Below are positions 42,081 through 50,579 of a stretch of 50,579 nt of DNA, piece by piece. A model generated the notes under the pieces. The model was not told the DNA's origin, did no database searches, and saw only the letters and a list, made by a program, of their open reading frames with translations. Every line of letters begins with the position of its first letter. The stretch's first letter is position 1. Made by a program: the position numbers and the translations under genes. This DNA comes from a virus, in IMG/VR virus record IMGVR_UViG_3300035698_010217, positions 1 to 50,579 of that record; one strand, given 5' to 3'.

Positions 42081-45000
42081 ATGTCCACTAACTTCTATAA
42101 AAGCTCTGCTCCAGAAGAAGTATCTAATACATCGGAAGCTGGGTCACCGCAAGATACGCCTACTGAAAAGATAGAGAACTTTATAAGTGAGATAAAAAGA
42201 AATTGCGAAGGGTCTGGGTACCAAATAGAATCCACCATGAACCTTGGTAGTGGCGATATGTATATAGGGTATACTAAGCTAACTGTACCCCCCATAAACA
42301 TATCTATAGTAAATGAGCTGGGTATACATACTATAGTAGGTCTAAGAACTAAAACCGATGCTTTACTCAAAACTGGTAGAGGGGAGTTGCAGATAAGACT
42401 TACTCTACGCTTTCCAGATGTTGAAACTATTAACAATGAACTACGGCCTCTCATAGCACAGTTTAAAACATGCCCTTTCATGTCTATCACCAACGATCTT
42501 ATAGCAAACTCTGTAATGAAAAGAGCAGTTACTGACATGAACTCAGAGAGGGAGGACTATCTAAAGGGTAGGTATATTAAAGACAACCTGCAAATAGCTA
42601 GCATAGTTAAATCTGTTAGAGAAAAACTAGGGCCACTTCTATCGGGCAAAAGAGGCCTTCCTGGACCATCAACTGCAGCGGATAATATAGCTAGAGCAAA
42701 TGAGTTACTTGGTGACCTGGCCTCATTAGCTAATGAAACCTATAATAAGTGGACCAATTCAAAGGACAGTACTAAGCATACTATTTCAGATATGCAGGGA
42801 CTATCTAGCATACTATATACACTATGGACTACTGCCACTTCCTCCTCAGACGCAGGGGCCATTGATACAGCCAGGCAGAACTTTGCAGAGGAAATGGGTA
42901 CACTTACTACTCTTATACAACAGAGAGACTCTACTATAAATTCTGTAAAGGATCTAGAAAGAGTAAGAGATCTAGAAAGTGCAGCTACTCCTGTTATACC
43001 AGTTGCTGCTGCAGAGATGGAAATAAGACCAGACCAAGATAGTAATGGAAATAGAATACCTAATGCTATACAAGTTAGCATGGTATTCTACTACTTCAAT
43101 TACTCTACCTGTTCTAAAGGGTTTCAATACAAGAACTACCTGGGCTTCCCAACTAAAGATCCTACAGAGGCTACTTACTATAGATGGTATGTAAATAGAA
43201 GACTTAATACAGACTCTGGCGTGTCTCTATCCTCTAAGGACTTATCTATAAATGGAGATATAAGTATACGAAAGTATATACCAGAACAGGCAAGTGTATT
43301 GGGATTCAGGTTCCCAACAACACTTACAGAGTCTGTACCAATAGTAGACCACATAGATAGATACCTAATGCCTACTAGAATAGTACGCACTGATCGTAAT
43401 GTAGAATACTTTCCAAGTGAGTATAAAGTACCTCTCTTAGAGAGTAGTAAAGGGGTAAGTATTCCACTATATGAGGATCTTGTATTTAATAATACACCCG
43501 GGCTAGTAATAGAGGGTTTAGGAATACAACTACGTAATAAACTTGCTACACAACCTTTAGAAGGACAAGCACATCCTAGCTACCAACTTATAGGAGGAGT
43601 GAGTGCTAGAATATCCGCTGTTGTTTCTATAGTTGGTACTGGTAGTAGTGAGGAAGACAAAAAGAACACGCATGATCAACTATTACGTAAGCTTATATAC
43701 ATGAAAGAGGAATCTGAGAGAGCTACTACCGTGCACCCCAGTATGAGAGTAAATCATCGTACTTTTATAGCTAACAGTCTTACTGCTTTAGCAGGAATAC
43801 AATCTGTACAGATACAAGGAGTTAGAGTAGTAGCACCTCCTCCTGGTAGACAAGGTGGTGCTTACCAGACTTCAGTAGCTTTAGACATGGTTGAGTTTTC
43901 TACATCCCAGGATTCTAGAGAAGCTATTTACAAAAACGGCCCTCCAGATATGGCTGAACTTAAGCTAGCCCTTACCTATCTTCCAAAAGTGTATAATGAT
44001 AGTATAGGAGGGTTACGCAGTTTGCCAGGTATGCTTAAAAACTTAGGCTTTATGGATGAGACCCATAAAGATAAGATAAAAGAAACTAGTAAGTTACGAA
44101 GATATGAAAAAGCAGCCGCACTAGGAGAGAAGCTATACGGGAACAAGTATTCAACATCGACAATATATGTACCCCTAAGTTCTATACCCTACGTAGATGC
44201 TGTATCTTATGACCGTACAGAAATATACTCAGGAAATGGAGCTCTTGCCATAAGCTTGGTAGCGGATGTATTGGAATATAGGCTTAGTAGGGGTGATCTA
44301 AAACCAATGATACCTTTTCTATCTATATGTTATGGAGTTAAAGAGTCAGACAGGCTATATCAACTACTAGCTATGGACTGCCTTAACTACTGGGCTACTG
44401 GTGAATCCTCTGTAGGGATAGACAAACTAGTAGGTAAGTACCCTTCTAAAAATATGGCAGAAGATATGCTAAGGCTGATGGATAAAGACAATCTTGGAGG
44501 AGCTATAATAGACCTTACCAAAAGCAAGGATAGAGCTGTGCAATATAAAGCTAAAGGTATATGTAACTCTGTTAAAGGCCTTCTTGATCTATCTAGATGG
44601 TATGCTGATATAGACCTAGAGTATGCAGAAATGGTTGCAAGTCTAAGGGGAAGACGTAACTACTTATCTACATATCCAGACCTCCCTTTGCCTACATACG
44701 GTGAGGTTTACGATCCTATTAAAAGAGCTCTATTAAGTTCTTTTGGTACAACAGATATAAATAGTTCTGACCTCCCTTCATCTGCGGTAGACTTTGTAGC
44801 CAACTTTATGCCTACTTATGAAGACTCTGGTACACGTCCAAATATACTATCCGACAACCCTGTATTTGTGAGGAGCTGGAATCATATAGTTGATCCTGAC
44901 TTCTTTATGATATTTGATAGAGTAAAGCCTCTTACTAAAGCCCTGGATGTTAAATACAATAGAGAATTCGATAGACTTCCTAGAAAAAAGGATAAAGAGG

Positions 45001-48000
45001 ATCTACTACCTTTTGCAAAGACTATACAAGCTGCAAAAAGGGAGGATGGCTTTGACCTAAGAGCTAAAGAATTACGTAGACACTCATATGAACAGCGTAA
45101 AGATAAGAAGTTGTCTAATAAGTTAGTAAAGACTGAACGAAAGTCCGCAGCTTTGCATACTCTTAACACTGACATAGGTAGTATCTTAGACTCAAGGAAT
45201 GACTACAGACCTGTACTAGAGGTAGCTAATGGCTTAATTCCTAAGTATGAGATGAACTCTAGGTCATTTAACACAACCCTATCTGCAGAGCTATCTAATG
45301 CCAGGAAAGACGATAGGTATAGAATAGCCACATGCTATCCAACATATCAATTATACTTTCTAGAGGAAGACTCTGAGTCATGGGGTCTTATGGACGATAT
45401 AGTAAAGTATATGTCAGTATCAGAGATACGCGTAAGACGTCATAAGAAACAGCCTGATACTGCCAGCATTATACTAAGCAACATATCTGGCAATCTAGAT
45501 GACGCCATGGCTAATGCAATAGAAAAGCGTAAGTACAGATATGATCCAGATCAATGGTATGACCACGTAGCATCTAACATGCTTGAAGATGACAAGGAGT
45601 CCACATTTACTAAAGCAACAAACGGTCCTAGTGAAGATTTAAAAGCTAGGTTGATGAGACGATCAGGCGACGATGATGACTACTACGAAAAAGTAACTAA
45701 GGAAGACAAAATCATAGACCACTTCTTCCTTAATGTAGGTTCTATGATTGCAGTTACAATGGGTTACTCATCCAACTCTGACGAACTAGAGCTCGTGTTT
45801 GTAGGGCAAGTACAAGAGATAGACCGTGGTCCTGTAATACGTATAGTAGCGCAAGATTATAGGACAGAGCTATCCAATGAAATAAATGCACTAATAGAGG
45901 GTAATAAGTGGTGGCTTCCGATATTCAGATGGGGAGCTTCTACCCCAAAAGTTGTGGAGACCATACTCAGTCAATCCGGTAACGATGCTGAGCACTTTGG
46001 TACGTTTGAGTACTACTCCTGGTTTGGCAGCTACTTAGGAGAATTGAGTAACTCAGATGCTAGATTTGGTGGACTGGCCTATAGAAATCCTTTAGTAGCA
46101 GATTACACTGACTCTGGTGTGTATAGTGTACCTGCAATTATAGGTAGGCTAGAAGCTGCCAATAGAGGTAGGCAACTTGAAAATGTATACGCCCCTCGTG
46201 GTACAGCCTTATATAAATGGACAGTTAAGGATGACTGGGCTATTACAGGACAGTCAGGACTAGAGGCCCTAAATGATTTAGTTATGCAGCACCCTGGGTA
46301 CGTAGCTGCAGCACTTCCTTATGACCTAAATGGTATGACTCTGTTTTTCGGCAAGCCAGGGCAGTACTACTTTTATACTGCTTATAAGAAAGACGAAGAA
46401 GCAGAATGGGCTAAACATGAAAAAAGAAGATATAATGCACAGCAGAATTATACATACTATAGTTCTACAGTAGAACAATTGATGGAAGAGTTCTTAAAAT
46501 CTAATCAAGGTAAGACCTTCTCTGGTATAAATAGTACACTAAGTAGTTACAATAGAAGTCACTTATACGGCAAATATAGAGACGTATACGACAATGCTCT
46601 ATCAAGATCTGTAACTACTCAGCTCATTGACATACAGAAACAAATAGGATCTTATGGAGTTAGAGCTCTAGCTGATGCTTTTATGAACTACATAAAAATG
46701 GATCCTCTAGATTTTAAGGGAGCTAGTCTAGGGCCTATATCTTACTATGAATGGATGCAACAGCCGAAGGTATTAAAGACCTTTAAACAACGCCTAAAAG
46801 AATGGATTAATAATGGTACTACCTCTGATACTAATAAGTATAACTCCTTACCTTCAAAGGCGGATGAATGTTATTTGGATAATATTGAAGGCGGAGTTCT
46901 TCCTATTATAACGGAAGAGATTGTATCTCGCTTAGAAGAGGTTCAAAATGAGCACCTTACTTCAGAGAATGTAACTACTATGGTAAATGGATTCCTTACT
47001 GCGCAAGCTATATCAAGTGACCTTTTTACTAGTAGGCTACTTAAGGTATTTAGTGAACTGATGGGTAACACATACCTAGCTGACGTAGATAGAAATGTAA
47101 ATAGGTCTACATATGAACCCGTGCTTGAGTATATACCAGAGTCCATAACCTGGTTGCATGATGTAAGCGCTATTATAAAAGACTCTCGTATAGCCAAGAT
47201 GCAGATCTTTGGATTAGAGGATAGTGAGACATGGTACACTCATGACTTAAGTTTATATGGTGCTATTGGTTGGGGTGATGAAGGAGGAGAGGGTAACTCT
47301 GAAACAACTCTAGGTAGGGTAATTACTAATGAAGACGTAAGGGTAATAGCAGAGGCGTTACTAAGTGCTGGAGGAAATGGAAAATGGAAGGTATTTATAC
47401 ACGCATTTAGATCATTCCTAATAGAACGCTCAGCTGTAGATATAGTAAAGGACCTTGTAGGTACTATAAATAAAGAGGGGGCTCTCTCTATGAACCCAAG
47501 AACTAAGCCCTTTAGAAGATACCACTTTGCAAACTCTACATGGAATCTTATTCGTAACACTATATATGTATCTGCTGAGGATTCTTACAATACTATAAAA
47601 CTATACTACCCTAGTTCCAAATCAATAACACAAAATACTAAAGATAATTATGGAGGCTCTTATGTAAACGTACAGTCAGAAGCTACCCAGAGCTCTTATA
47701 ATGAGTTCGTCATACCCTACCATAAAGAGCTACCCTTATCTGCATGGTCTGAAAAAACAGTAACGCACCTAAATGCCAATACTGTAAGAGAGGCTGAGAG
47801 GACTATATACTCTGAATTAGCAGAAGCTATGCGTCCTATGTATAGAGGGGAGTTAGTATTAAGGGGTAACCCAGAAATAAGACCTCACGATATAGTACAT
47901 ATATACGATGAGTACACAGGAATTGCAGGACCAATAGAGGTAGAAGAAGTAACACACCACTTCTCTCCTGCTGAGGGTTTTATAAGTGTAATTACTCCAC

Positions 48001-48425
48001 ATGCAGTAGTTATACCAAACGCCTCGTCTGACTATGTACACTGTTTTCATGAAGGTATTGTAAACGGACTACAAGCCATAGCCTCCAGCTTTGGCATAGC
48101 TCCTATGCCCTTTAAAATGAAAGGTGCTCCTTGGTTGGAAAAAATACCTATGGCTAAGATGCTTCTTAACTTGCCTGGCAAAGTTATGGAGTCAGAAACA
48201 GTTACTGGAGCTTGGGGTAATATAAAAGGTAGAGGAGTGTATGGGGCCAGAGTCCACCCAGTTGACTTTATACCCCTATCTATTAATGGTATACCTTATC
48301 TTCCAAGATTCCTTGATATAGCTCCAGGTCAATACATGACCAGAGGCCAGTATAAATGGAAACAGATTAAGCAAGCTACTGAATCTTTAGGGGAATATGT
48401 AGATATGCTAAGAGGAGGTAGCTAA
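42081..48425 (+). CDS. Giant baseplate hub-type protein (2114 aa)
   Basis: GGAGAGGTAA precedes ATG 42081. Two recognisable hub blocks occur. Around residues 1215-1270, FFLNVGSMIAVTMGYSSNSDELELVFVGQVQEIDRGPVIRIVAQDY matches the late-control-D/gp27-like hub pattern. Around 1915-1975, RGELVLRGNPEIRPHDIVHIYDEYTG...VEEVTHHFSPAEGFISVITP matches the hub C-terminal barrel. Hub proteins are normally 300-600 aa, so this one has over a thousand extra residues. The N-terminal part (residues 1-700) includes beta-rich repeats (LQIRLTLRFPDVETINNELRPL) of unknown role, and a central Lys-rich region (1000-1035) links the parts. I see no lysozyme or peptidase motif. It forms the tail tip and start point of tube assembly by family knowledge. 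Confidence 0.8.
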   Translation: MSTNFYKSSAPEEVSNTSEAGSPQDTPTEKIENFISEIKRNCEGSGYQIESTMNLGSGDMYIGYTKLTVPPINISIVNELGIHTIVGLRTKTDALLKTGRGELQIRLTLRFPDVETINNELRPLIAQFKTCPFMSITNDLIANSVMKRAVTDMNSEREDYLKGRYIKDNLQIASIVKSVREKLGPLLSGKRGLPGPSTAADNIARANELLGDLASLANETYNKWTNSKDSTKHTISDMQGLSSILYTLWTTATSSSDAGAIDTARQNFAEEMGTLTTLIQQRDSTINSVKDLERVRDLESAATPVIPVAAAEMEIRPDQDSNGNRIPNAIQVSMVFYYFNYSTCSKGFQYKNYLGFPTKDPTEATYYRWYVNRRLNTDSGVSLSSKDLSINGDISIRKYIPEQASVLGFRFPTTLTESVPIVDHIDRYLMPTRIVRTDRNVEYFPSEYKVPLLESSKGVSIPLYEDLVFNNTPGLVIEGLGIQLRNKLATQPLEGQAHPSYQLIGGVSARISAVVSIVGTGSSEEDKKNTHDQLLRKLIYMKEESERATTVHPSMRVNHRTFIANSLTALAGIQSVQIQGVRVVAPPPGRQGGAYQTSVALDMVEFSTSQDSREAIYKNGPPDMAELKLALTYLPKVYNDSIGGLRSLPGMLKNLGFMDETHKDKIKETSKLRRYEKAAALGEKLYGNKYSTSTIYVPLSSIPYVDAVSYDRTEIYSGNGALAISLVADVLEYRLSRGDLKPMIPFLSICYGVKESDRLYQLLAMDCLNYWATGESSVGIDKLVGKYPSKNMAEDMLRLMDKDNLGGAIIDLTKSKDRAVQYKAKGICNSVKGLLDLSRWYADIDLEYAEMVASLRGRRNYLSTYPDLPLPTYGEVYDPIKRALLSSFGTTDINSSDLPSSAVDFVANFMPTYEDSGTRPNILSDNPVFVRSWNHIVDPDFFMIFDRVKPLTKALDVKYNREFDRLPRKKDKEDLLPFAKTIQAAKREDGFDLRAKELRRHSYEQRKDKKLSNKLVKTERKSAALHTLNTDIGSILDSRNDYRPVLEVANGLIPKYEMNSRSFNTTLSAELSNARKDDRYRIATCYPTYQLYFLEEDSESWGLMDDIVKYMSVSEIRVRRHKKQPDTASIILSNISGNLDDAMANAIEKRKYRYDPDQWYDHVASNMLEDDKESTFTKATNGPSEDLKARLMRRSGDDDDYYEKVTKEDKIIDHFFLNVGSMIAVTMGYSSNSDELELVFVGQVQEIDRGPVIRIVAQDYRTELSNEINALIEGNKWWLPIFRWGASTPKVVETILSQSGNDAEHFGTFEYYSWFGSYLGELSNSDARFGGLAYRNPLVADYTDSGVYSVPAIIGRLEAANRGRQLENVYAPRGTALYKWTVKDDWAITGQSGLEALNDLVMQHPGYVAAALPYDLNGMTLFFGKPGQYYFYTAYKKDEEAEWAKHEKRRYNAQQNYTYYSSTVEQLMEEFLKSNQGKTFSGINSTLSSYNRSHLYGKYRDVYDNALSRSVTTQLIDIQKQIGSYGVRALADAFMNYIKMDPLDFKGASLGPISYYEWMQQPKVLKTFKQRLKEWINNGTTSDTNKYNSLPSKADECYLDNIEGGVLPIITEEIVSRLEEVQNEHLTSENVTTMVNGFLTAQAISSDLFTSRLLKVFSELMGNTYLADVDRNVNRSTYEPVLEYIPESITWLHDVSAIIKDSRIAKMQIFGLEDSETWYTHDLSLYGAIGWGDEGGEGNSETTLGRVITNEDVRVIAEALLSAGGNGKWKVFIHAFRSFLIERSAVDIVKDLVGTINKEGALSMNPRTKPFRRYHFANSTWNLIRNTIYVSAEDSYNTIKLYYPSSKSITQNTKDNYGGSYVNVQSEATQSSYNEFVIPYHKELPLSAWSEKTVTHLNANTVREAERTIYSELAEAMRPMYRGELVLRGNPEIRPHDIVHIYDEYTGIAGPIEVEEVTHHFSPAEGFISVITPHAVVIPNASSDYVHCFHEGIVNGLQAIASSFGIAPMPFKMKGAPWLEKIPMAKMLLNLPGKVMESETVTGAWGNIKGRGVYGARVHPVDFIPLSINGIPYLPRFLDIAPGQYMTRGQYKWKQIKQATESLGEYVDMLRGGS

Positions 48426-49093
48426 TGCCCAACTATGACGATTATAAATTAAAGAGAGCTGTGTACCATGGCTCTATAGTAGTACTGTATGGCATACCCT
48501 TCGACAAGGGCTTTCTAGGTCATAAGTGTGCTCCGTCTACTACTCGTATATATAATGAGGGTAGTAATCCATCAGTAGCTAAGTATGGATATCACCCAGA
48601 TGGATATCCTCCTACTCTAGATCTACTAGTACCTAACATAGTGTCAGACCATATATACACCATAAGTGATAAAAGAGACTGGGTAACCTTCTTTAATAAG
48701 GCAGCCACTGCAGGCCAAAAGATGGTAGCCTCGGAAGACAAAGAAGCTATCTTAGGTTTAAATAGGTACCTTATAAGTAGATATGTTATATCAGTAGAGA
48801 TAATTGGTACTGATATTACTAAACTGGGTAGGCCTGATTCAGAGATACATGACTATAAGATAGTAGGCAATTTATCTTCAGCTGGTACATTTGCTCCAAT
48901 GGTTATAGAGCAGCAGAAGAGAAACTCTTCTCACTATCCTACTATTTCTGCCCATGATGCAGAGACTACCAAGAAGGAGAAAGATGAGGCAAAAGGTTCA
49001 GGATCCCCTCCCACAACAGATAACTCTGAGCAGCTTATAGACATACCTGGAGGTAAATGTGAAGGAGCAGGTATCTTTAAGGGCCTGATATAG
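48425..49093 (+). CDS. Putative baseplate protein (222 aa)
   Basis: AGGAGGTAGCTA precedes ATG 48425, which overlaps the hub stop. N-terminal residues 10-70 are beta-rich with Gly and His (YHGSIVVLYGIPFDKGFLGHKC). Residues about 165-205 are a disordered polar linker (HDAETTKKEKDEAKGSGSPP) and a short C-terminal piece follows. It is located between hub and wedge genes, so baseplate assembly is likely. Family not recognised. Confidence 0.7.
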   Translation: MPNYDDYKLKRAVYHGSIVVLYGIPFDKGFLGHKCAPSTTRIYNEGSNPSVAKYGYHPDGYPPTLDLLVPNIVSDHIYTISDKRDWVTFFNKAATAGQKMVASEDKEAILGLNRYLISRYVISVEIIGTDITKLGRPDSEIHDYKIVGNLSSAGTFAPMVIEQQKRNSSHYPTISAHDAETTKKEKDEAKGSGSPPTTDNSEQLIDIPGGKCEGAGIFKGLI

Positions 49094-49103
49094 GAGAACT
49101 ACA

Positions 49104-49541
49104 ATGTATTCTAAAGAGCTAGATAATCATAACGTATCTACCATCAGTATGATGGGACGAATGGATCACTATAAAGAATCATCTGAGAACGTCATTGACT
49201 CTAACATAGAAATGTTCTATAATACAGATGATGTACAGTTTAAACAAGGTAGCGGACTGTACAACTTGGTCTTTCGAAACGACAGCGTTGAAACCAATGT
49301 GGATTACCCTAGTAACCCGGGTTTCACTTTCCAACCTGAGTCTAGTGAGCTAAGGACTGGAAAGCATCTTCATGTAACTACTGACATTGAAGAGATATCC
49401 TGGGGCCCTGAGAGCTGGTACATAAACCCTATGGTTAAGTACTTTCCTCCCACTGCGGCTTCTCCTTACAATCTGTTTGTTAGAAAGCCCTTAGAAGACC
49501 TGCAGCGTCTAGTGTCGCTTGCGAAAGAAGGGTTATTGTAA
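49104..49541 (+). CDS. Putative baseplate protein (145 aa)
   Basis: AGGAGAACTACA precedes ATG 49104. The central part is beta-rich (DVQFKQGSGLYNLVFRNDSVETNVDYPSNPG), and the end is helical (LEDLQRLVSLAKEGLL). Its stop shares TAATG with the gp25-like gene. Small baseplate proteins commonly precede gp25-like genes in this order. Function not established from sequence. Confidence 0.68.
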   Translation: MYSKELDNHNVSTISMMGRMDHYKESSENVIDSNIEMFYNTDDVQFKQGSGLYNLVFRNDSVETNVDYPSNPGFTFQPESSELRTGKHLHVTTDIEEISWGPESWYINPMVKYFPPTAASPYNLFVRKPLEDLQRLVSLAKEGLL

Positions 49542-49987
49542 TGTTACCCATATACATAGATGTAAAAACAGACGACGATGGCGATCTTACTATAAGTTCC
49601 TCTGGGGACCTAGAACTTGCAGATGCAAGCCGCACTCTACTACAAACAACTATGTTCCGTATCAAAACTTCCTATCAAGACTATGAAATCCAACCTATGA
49701 TAGGTGCTAATATAGATAGTATTATAGGATATAATAATACAAGGATAAACGGTCAGAAGATAGTAGACCTTATAATAAGATCATTTACACACGACGGATT
49801 CCTGTCCCCCTCTCAATTCACAGTCAAGCCAGCTCCAATAGGCCCCTCAACAATAGCTATAGCAATAAAGTTCGATATAATACCTGGAGTTGATACAGCA
49901 ACTGTATTACTAGTTACAATCAACTATGATACTGGAGACATAGAAATGATAGCTGGTACTGATCAACAAGGCAGCGGGTCCTTGTAG
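49541..49987 (+). CDS. gp25-like baseplate wedge protein
   Basis: 148 aa. It resembles the gp25/W family. There is an N-terminal LTISSSGDLELADASRTLLQTTMFRIKT with repeated I/L at register. Then comes YEIQPMIGANIDSIIGYNNTRINGQK, the usual G-s-x-l/i pattern, and IVDLIIRSFTHDGFLSPSQFTV plus the final strands IAIKFDII and TVLLVTINYDTGDIE. In baseplates, gp25 sits at the sheath-nucleating ring. It lies directly upstream of a baseplate J gene, the usual gp25-J order. Confidence 0.85.
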   Translation: MLPIYIDVKTDDDGDLTISSSGDLELADASRTLLQTTMFRIKTSYQDYEIQPMIGANIDSIIGYNNTRINGQKIVDLIIRSFTHDGFLSPSQFTVKPAPIGPSTIAIAIKFDIIPGVDTATVLLVTINYDTGDIEMIAGTDQQGSGSL

Positions 49988-49997
49988 GAGATATGTA

Positions 49998-50579
49998 ATG
50001 CCGATGTATAAAAGAACTGAACAGGAAATGCTAGCAGAGGCTATGGATGCTCTTATCCAAGAGGGCTCTATTACTAATCTTAGCCCTGGGGGAAGAGTCC
50101 GTACTCTACTAGAAGTTATGAATAGAGAGCTAGGCCTAGCCTATAGAAACCTAGAGTTTGATGAGGCTATGAGATTAGTATCTACATCTACTGGTCAGTT
50201 TTTAGACCTAGTAGGAGAGCTATTACAAGTAAATAGAGGCGAGCCTATTTCAGCTTACTCTGGACGAGCAGACCAGAATGTAAAGTTTTACACAACAGGG
50301 GCTCCCTTGATAACCTACCTGCCATCTGGTACCATACCAACTGGGACTACTATCAGTACCTCCGATGGTATACTATCCTATAGCGTGTCAGAAGCTACTA
50401 CCTTTTCAACAGTACAGACAGAAGTGTACGTAGCTATAGAAGCTTCTGGTACTGGAGTATCTAATAACGTAGGATCATATACCCTAACGGAGCATGATTT
50501 AGGTGTATCCCAAATAAGTGTAACTAACCTATATTCTATAGGTAACGGAGAAGACTCAGAATCTGATGAAAACTATAGA
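49998..50579 (+). CDS. Baseplate J-like protein, partial (runs off right edge)
   Basis: The first 194 codons from ATG 49998 (AGGAGATATGTA upstream; a second ATG six bases on is possible). The N-terminus EQEMLAEAMDALIQEG, then LSPGGRVRTLLEVMNRELGLAY and TSTGQFLDLVGELLQVNRGEP, are the J/gp47 signature. The later GNGEDSESDENYR, ending at the window edge, matches the conserved E-D/E-S-DE-x-YR of the family. It forms the wedge that connects hub to fibres. The rest lies outside. Confidence 0.9.
   Translation, partial: MPMYKRTEQEMLAEAMDALIQEGSITNLSPGGRVRTLLEVMNRELGLAYRNLEFDEAMRLVSTSTGQFLDLVGELLQVNRGEPISAYSGRADQNVKFYTTGAPLITYLPSGTIPTGTTISTSDGILSYSVSEATTFSTVQTEVYVAIEASGTGVSNNVGSYTLTEHDLGVSQISVTNLYSIGNGEDSESDENYR

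Overview
The window is a piece of a large tailed-phage genome (or a prophage of that type) with a contractile tail, i.e. myovirus morphology. The evidence is a complete late module on the + strand. It contains a large terminase, portal, prohead protease/scaffold, decoration protein, HK97-type major capsid protein, connectors, tail sheath, three tail-tube-like proteins and tail-chaperone-position genes. These are followed by very large virion proteins, a giant baseplate-hub protein, a gp25-like wedge and the start of a baseplate J protein. The host cannot be named. Shine-Dalgarno sequences are strong (AAGGAGG type), and two promoters have a perfect TTGACA-N17-TATACT form, so a bacterial host with sigma-70-like transcription is likely.

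Region 1-5184 is on the - strand and holds small accessory, early-type genes. From right to left these are tiny membrane proteins, short hypotheticals, a mini zinc-ribbon protein, a NADAR-domain protein fused to a topoisomerase-type zinc ribbon, and two tandem ankyrin-repeat genes, the second of which runs off the left edge. Several are below 60 codons and were called from RBS plus start plus overlap with neighbours. Within this block lies a ~650-base gene-free stretch (4070-4718). It has ACTCAAT/ATTGAGT palindromes, a tandem array of 12/10-bp units and a long TA-rich tract, which together look like an origin or control region.

Region 5185-5513 is the divergent intergenic region. It has a G-quadruplex-like G-run cluster, a 12-bp direct repeat and the first consensus promoter. 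Region 5514-18827 holds small virion-type genes, a 1490-aa giant protein, two Gly-rich membrane-active-looking proteins, TerL, a 653-aa unknown protein and an unusually long portal. A second consensus promoter (18851-18879) drives the head module: protease-scaffold, decoration, MCP, a hairpin, then connectors. The tail module (27520-50579) follows, with an intrinsic terminator after the main tube gene.

The main discovery is the 1721-aa protein at 36904-42069. It carries, in the right order and spacing, the hallmarks of both catalytic double-psi beta-barrels of multisubunit RNA polymerases. These are a beta-like K-x7-K site (KIGAKHGQK, K732/K740), a beta'-like GREGALRKMIEPRV segment, an R-x-P motif, and a metal-binding D-x-D-x-D loop (GDSDADQ, D1067/D1069/D1071). 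I infer a single-chain virion RNA polymerase encoded inside the tail operon of a contractile-tailed phage, probably carried in the particle and injected to transcribe early genes. It would be analogous to the giant RNA polymerases of crAss-like phages. The giant proteins at 7225-11697 and 32379-36911 may be its companions in the particle.
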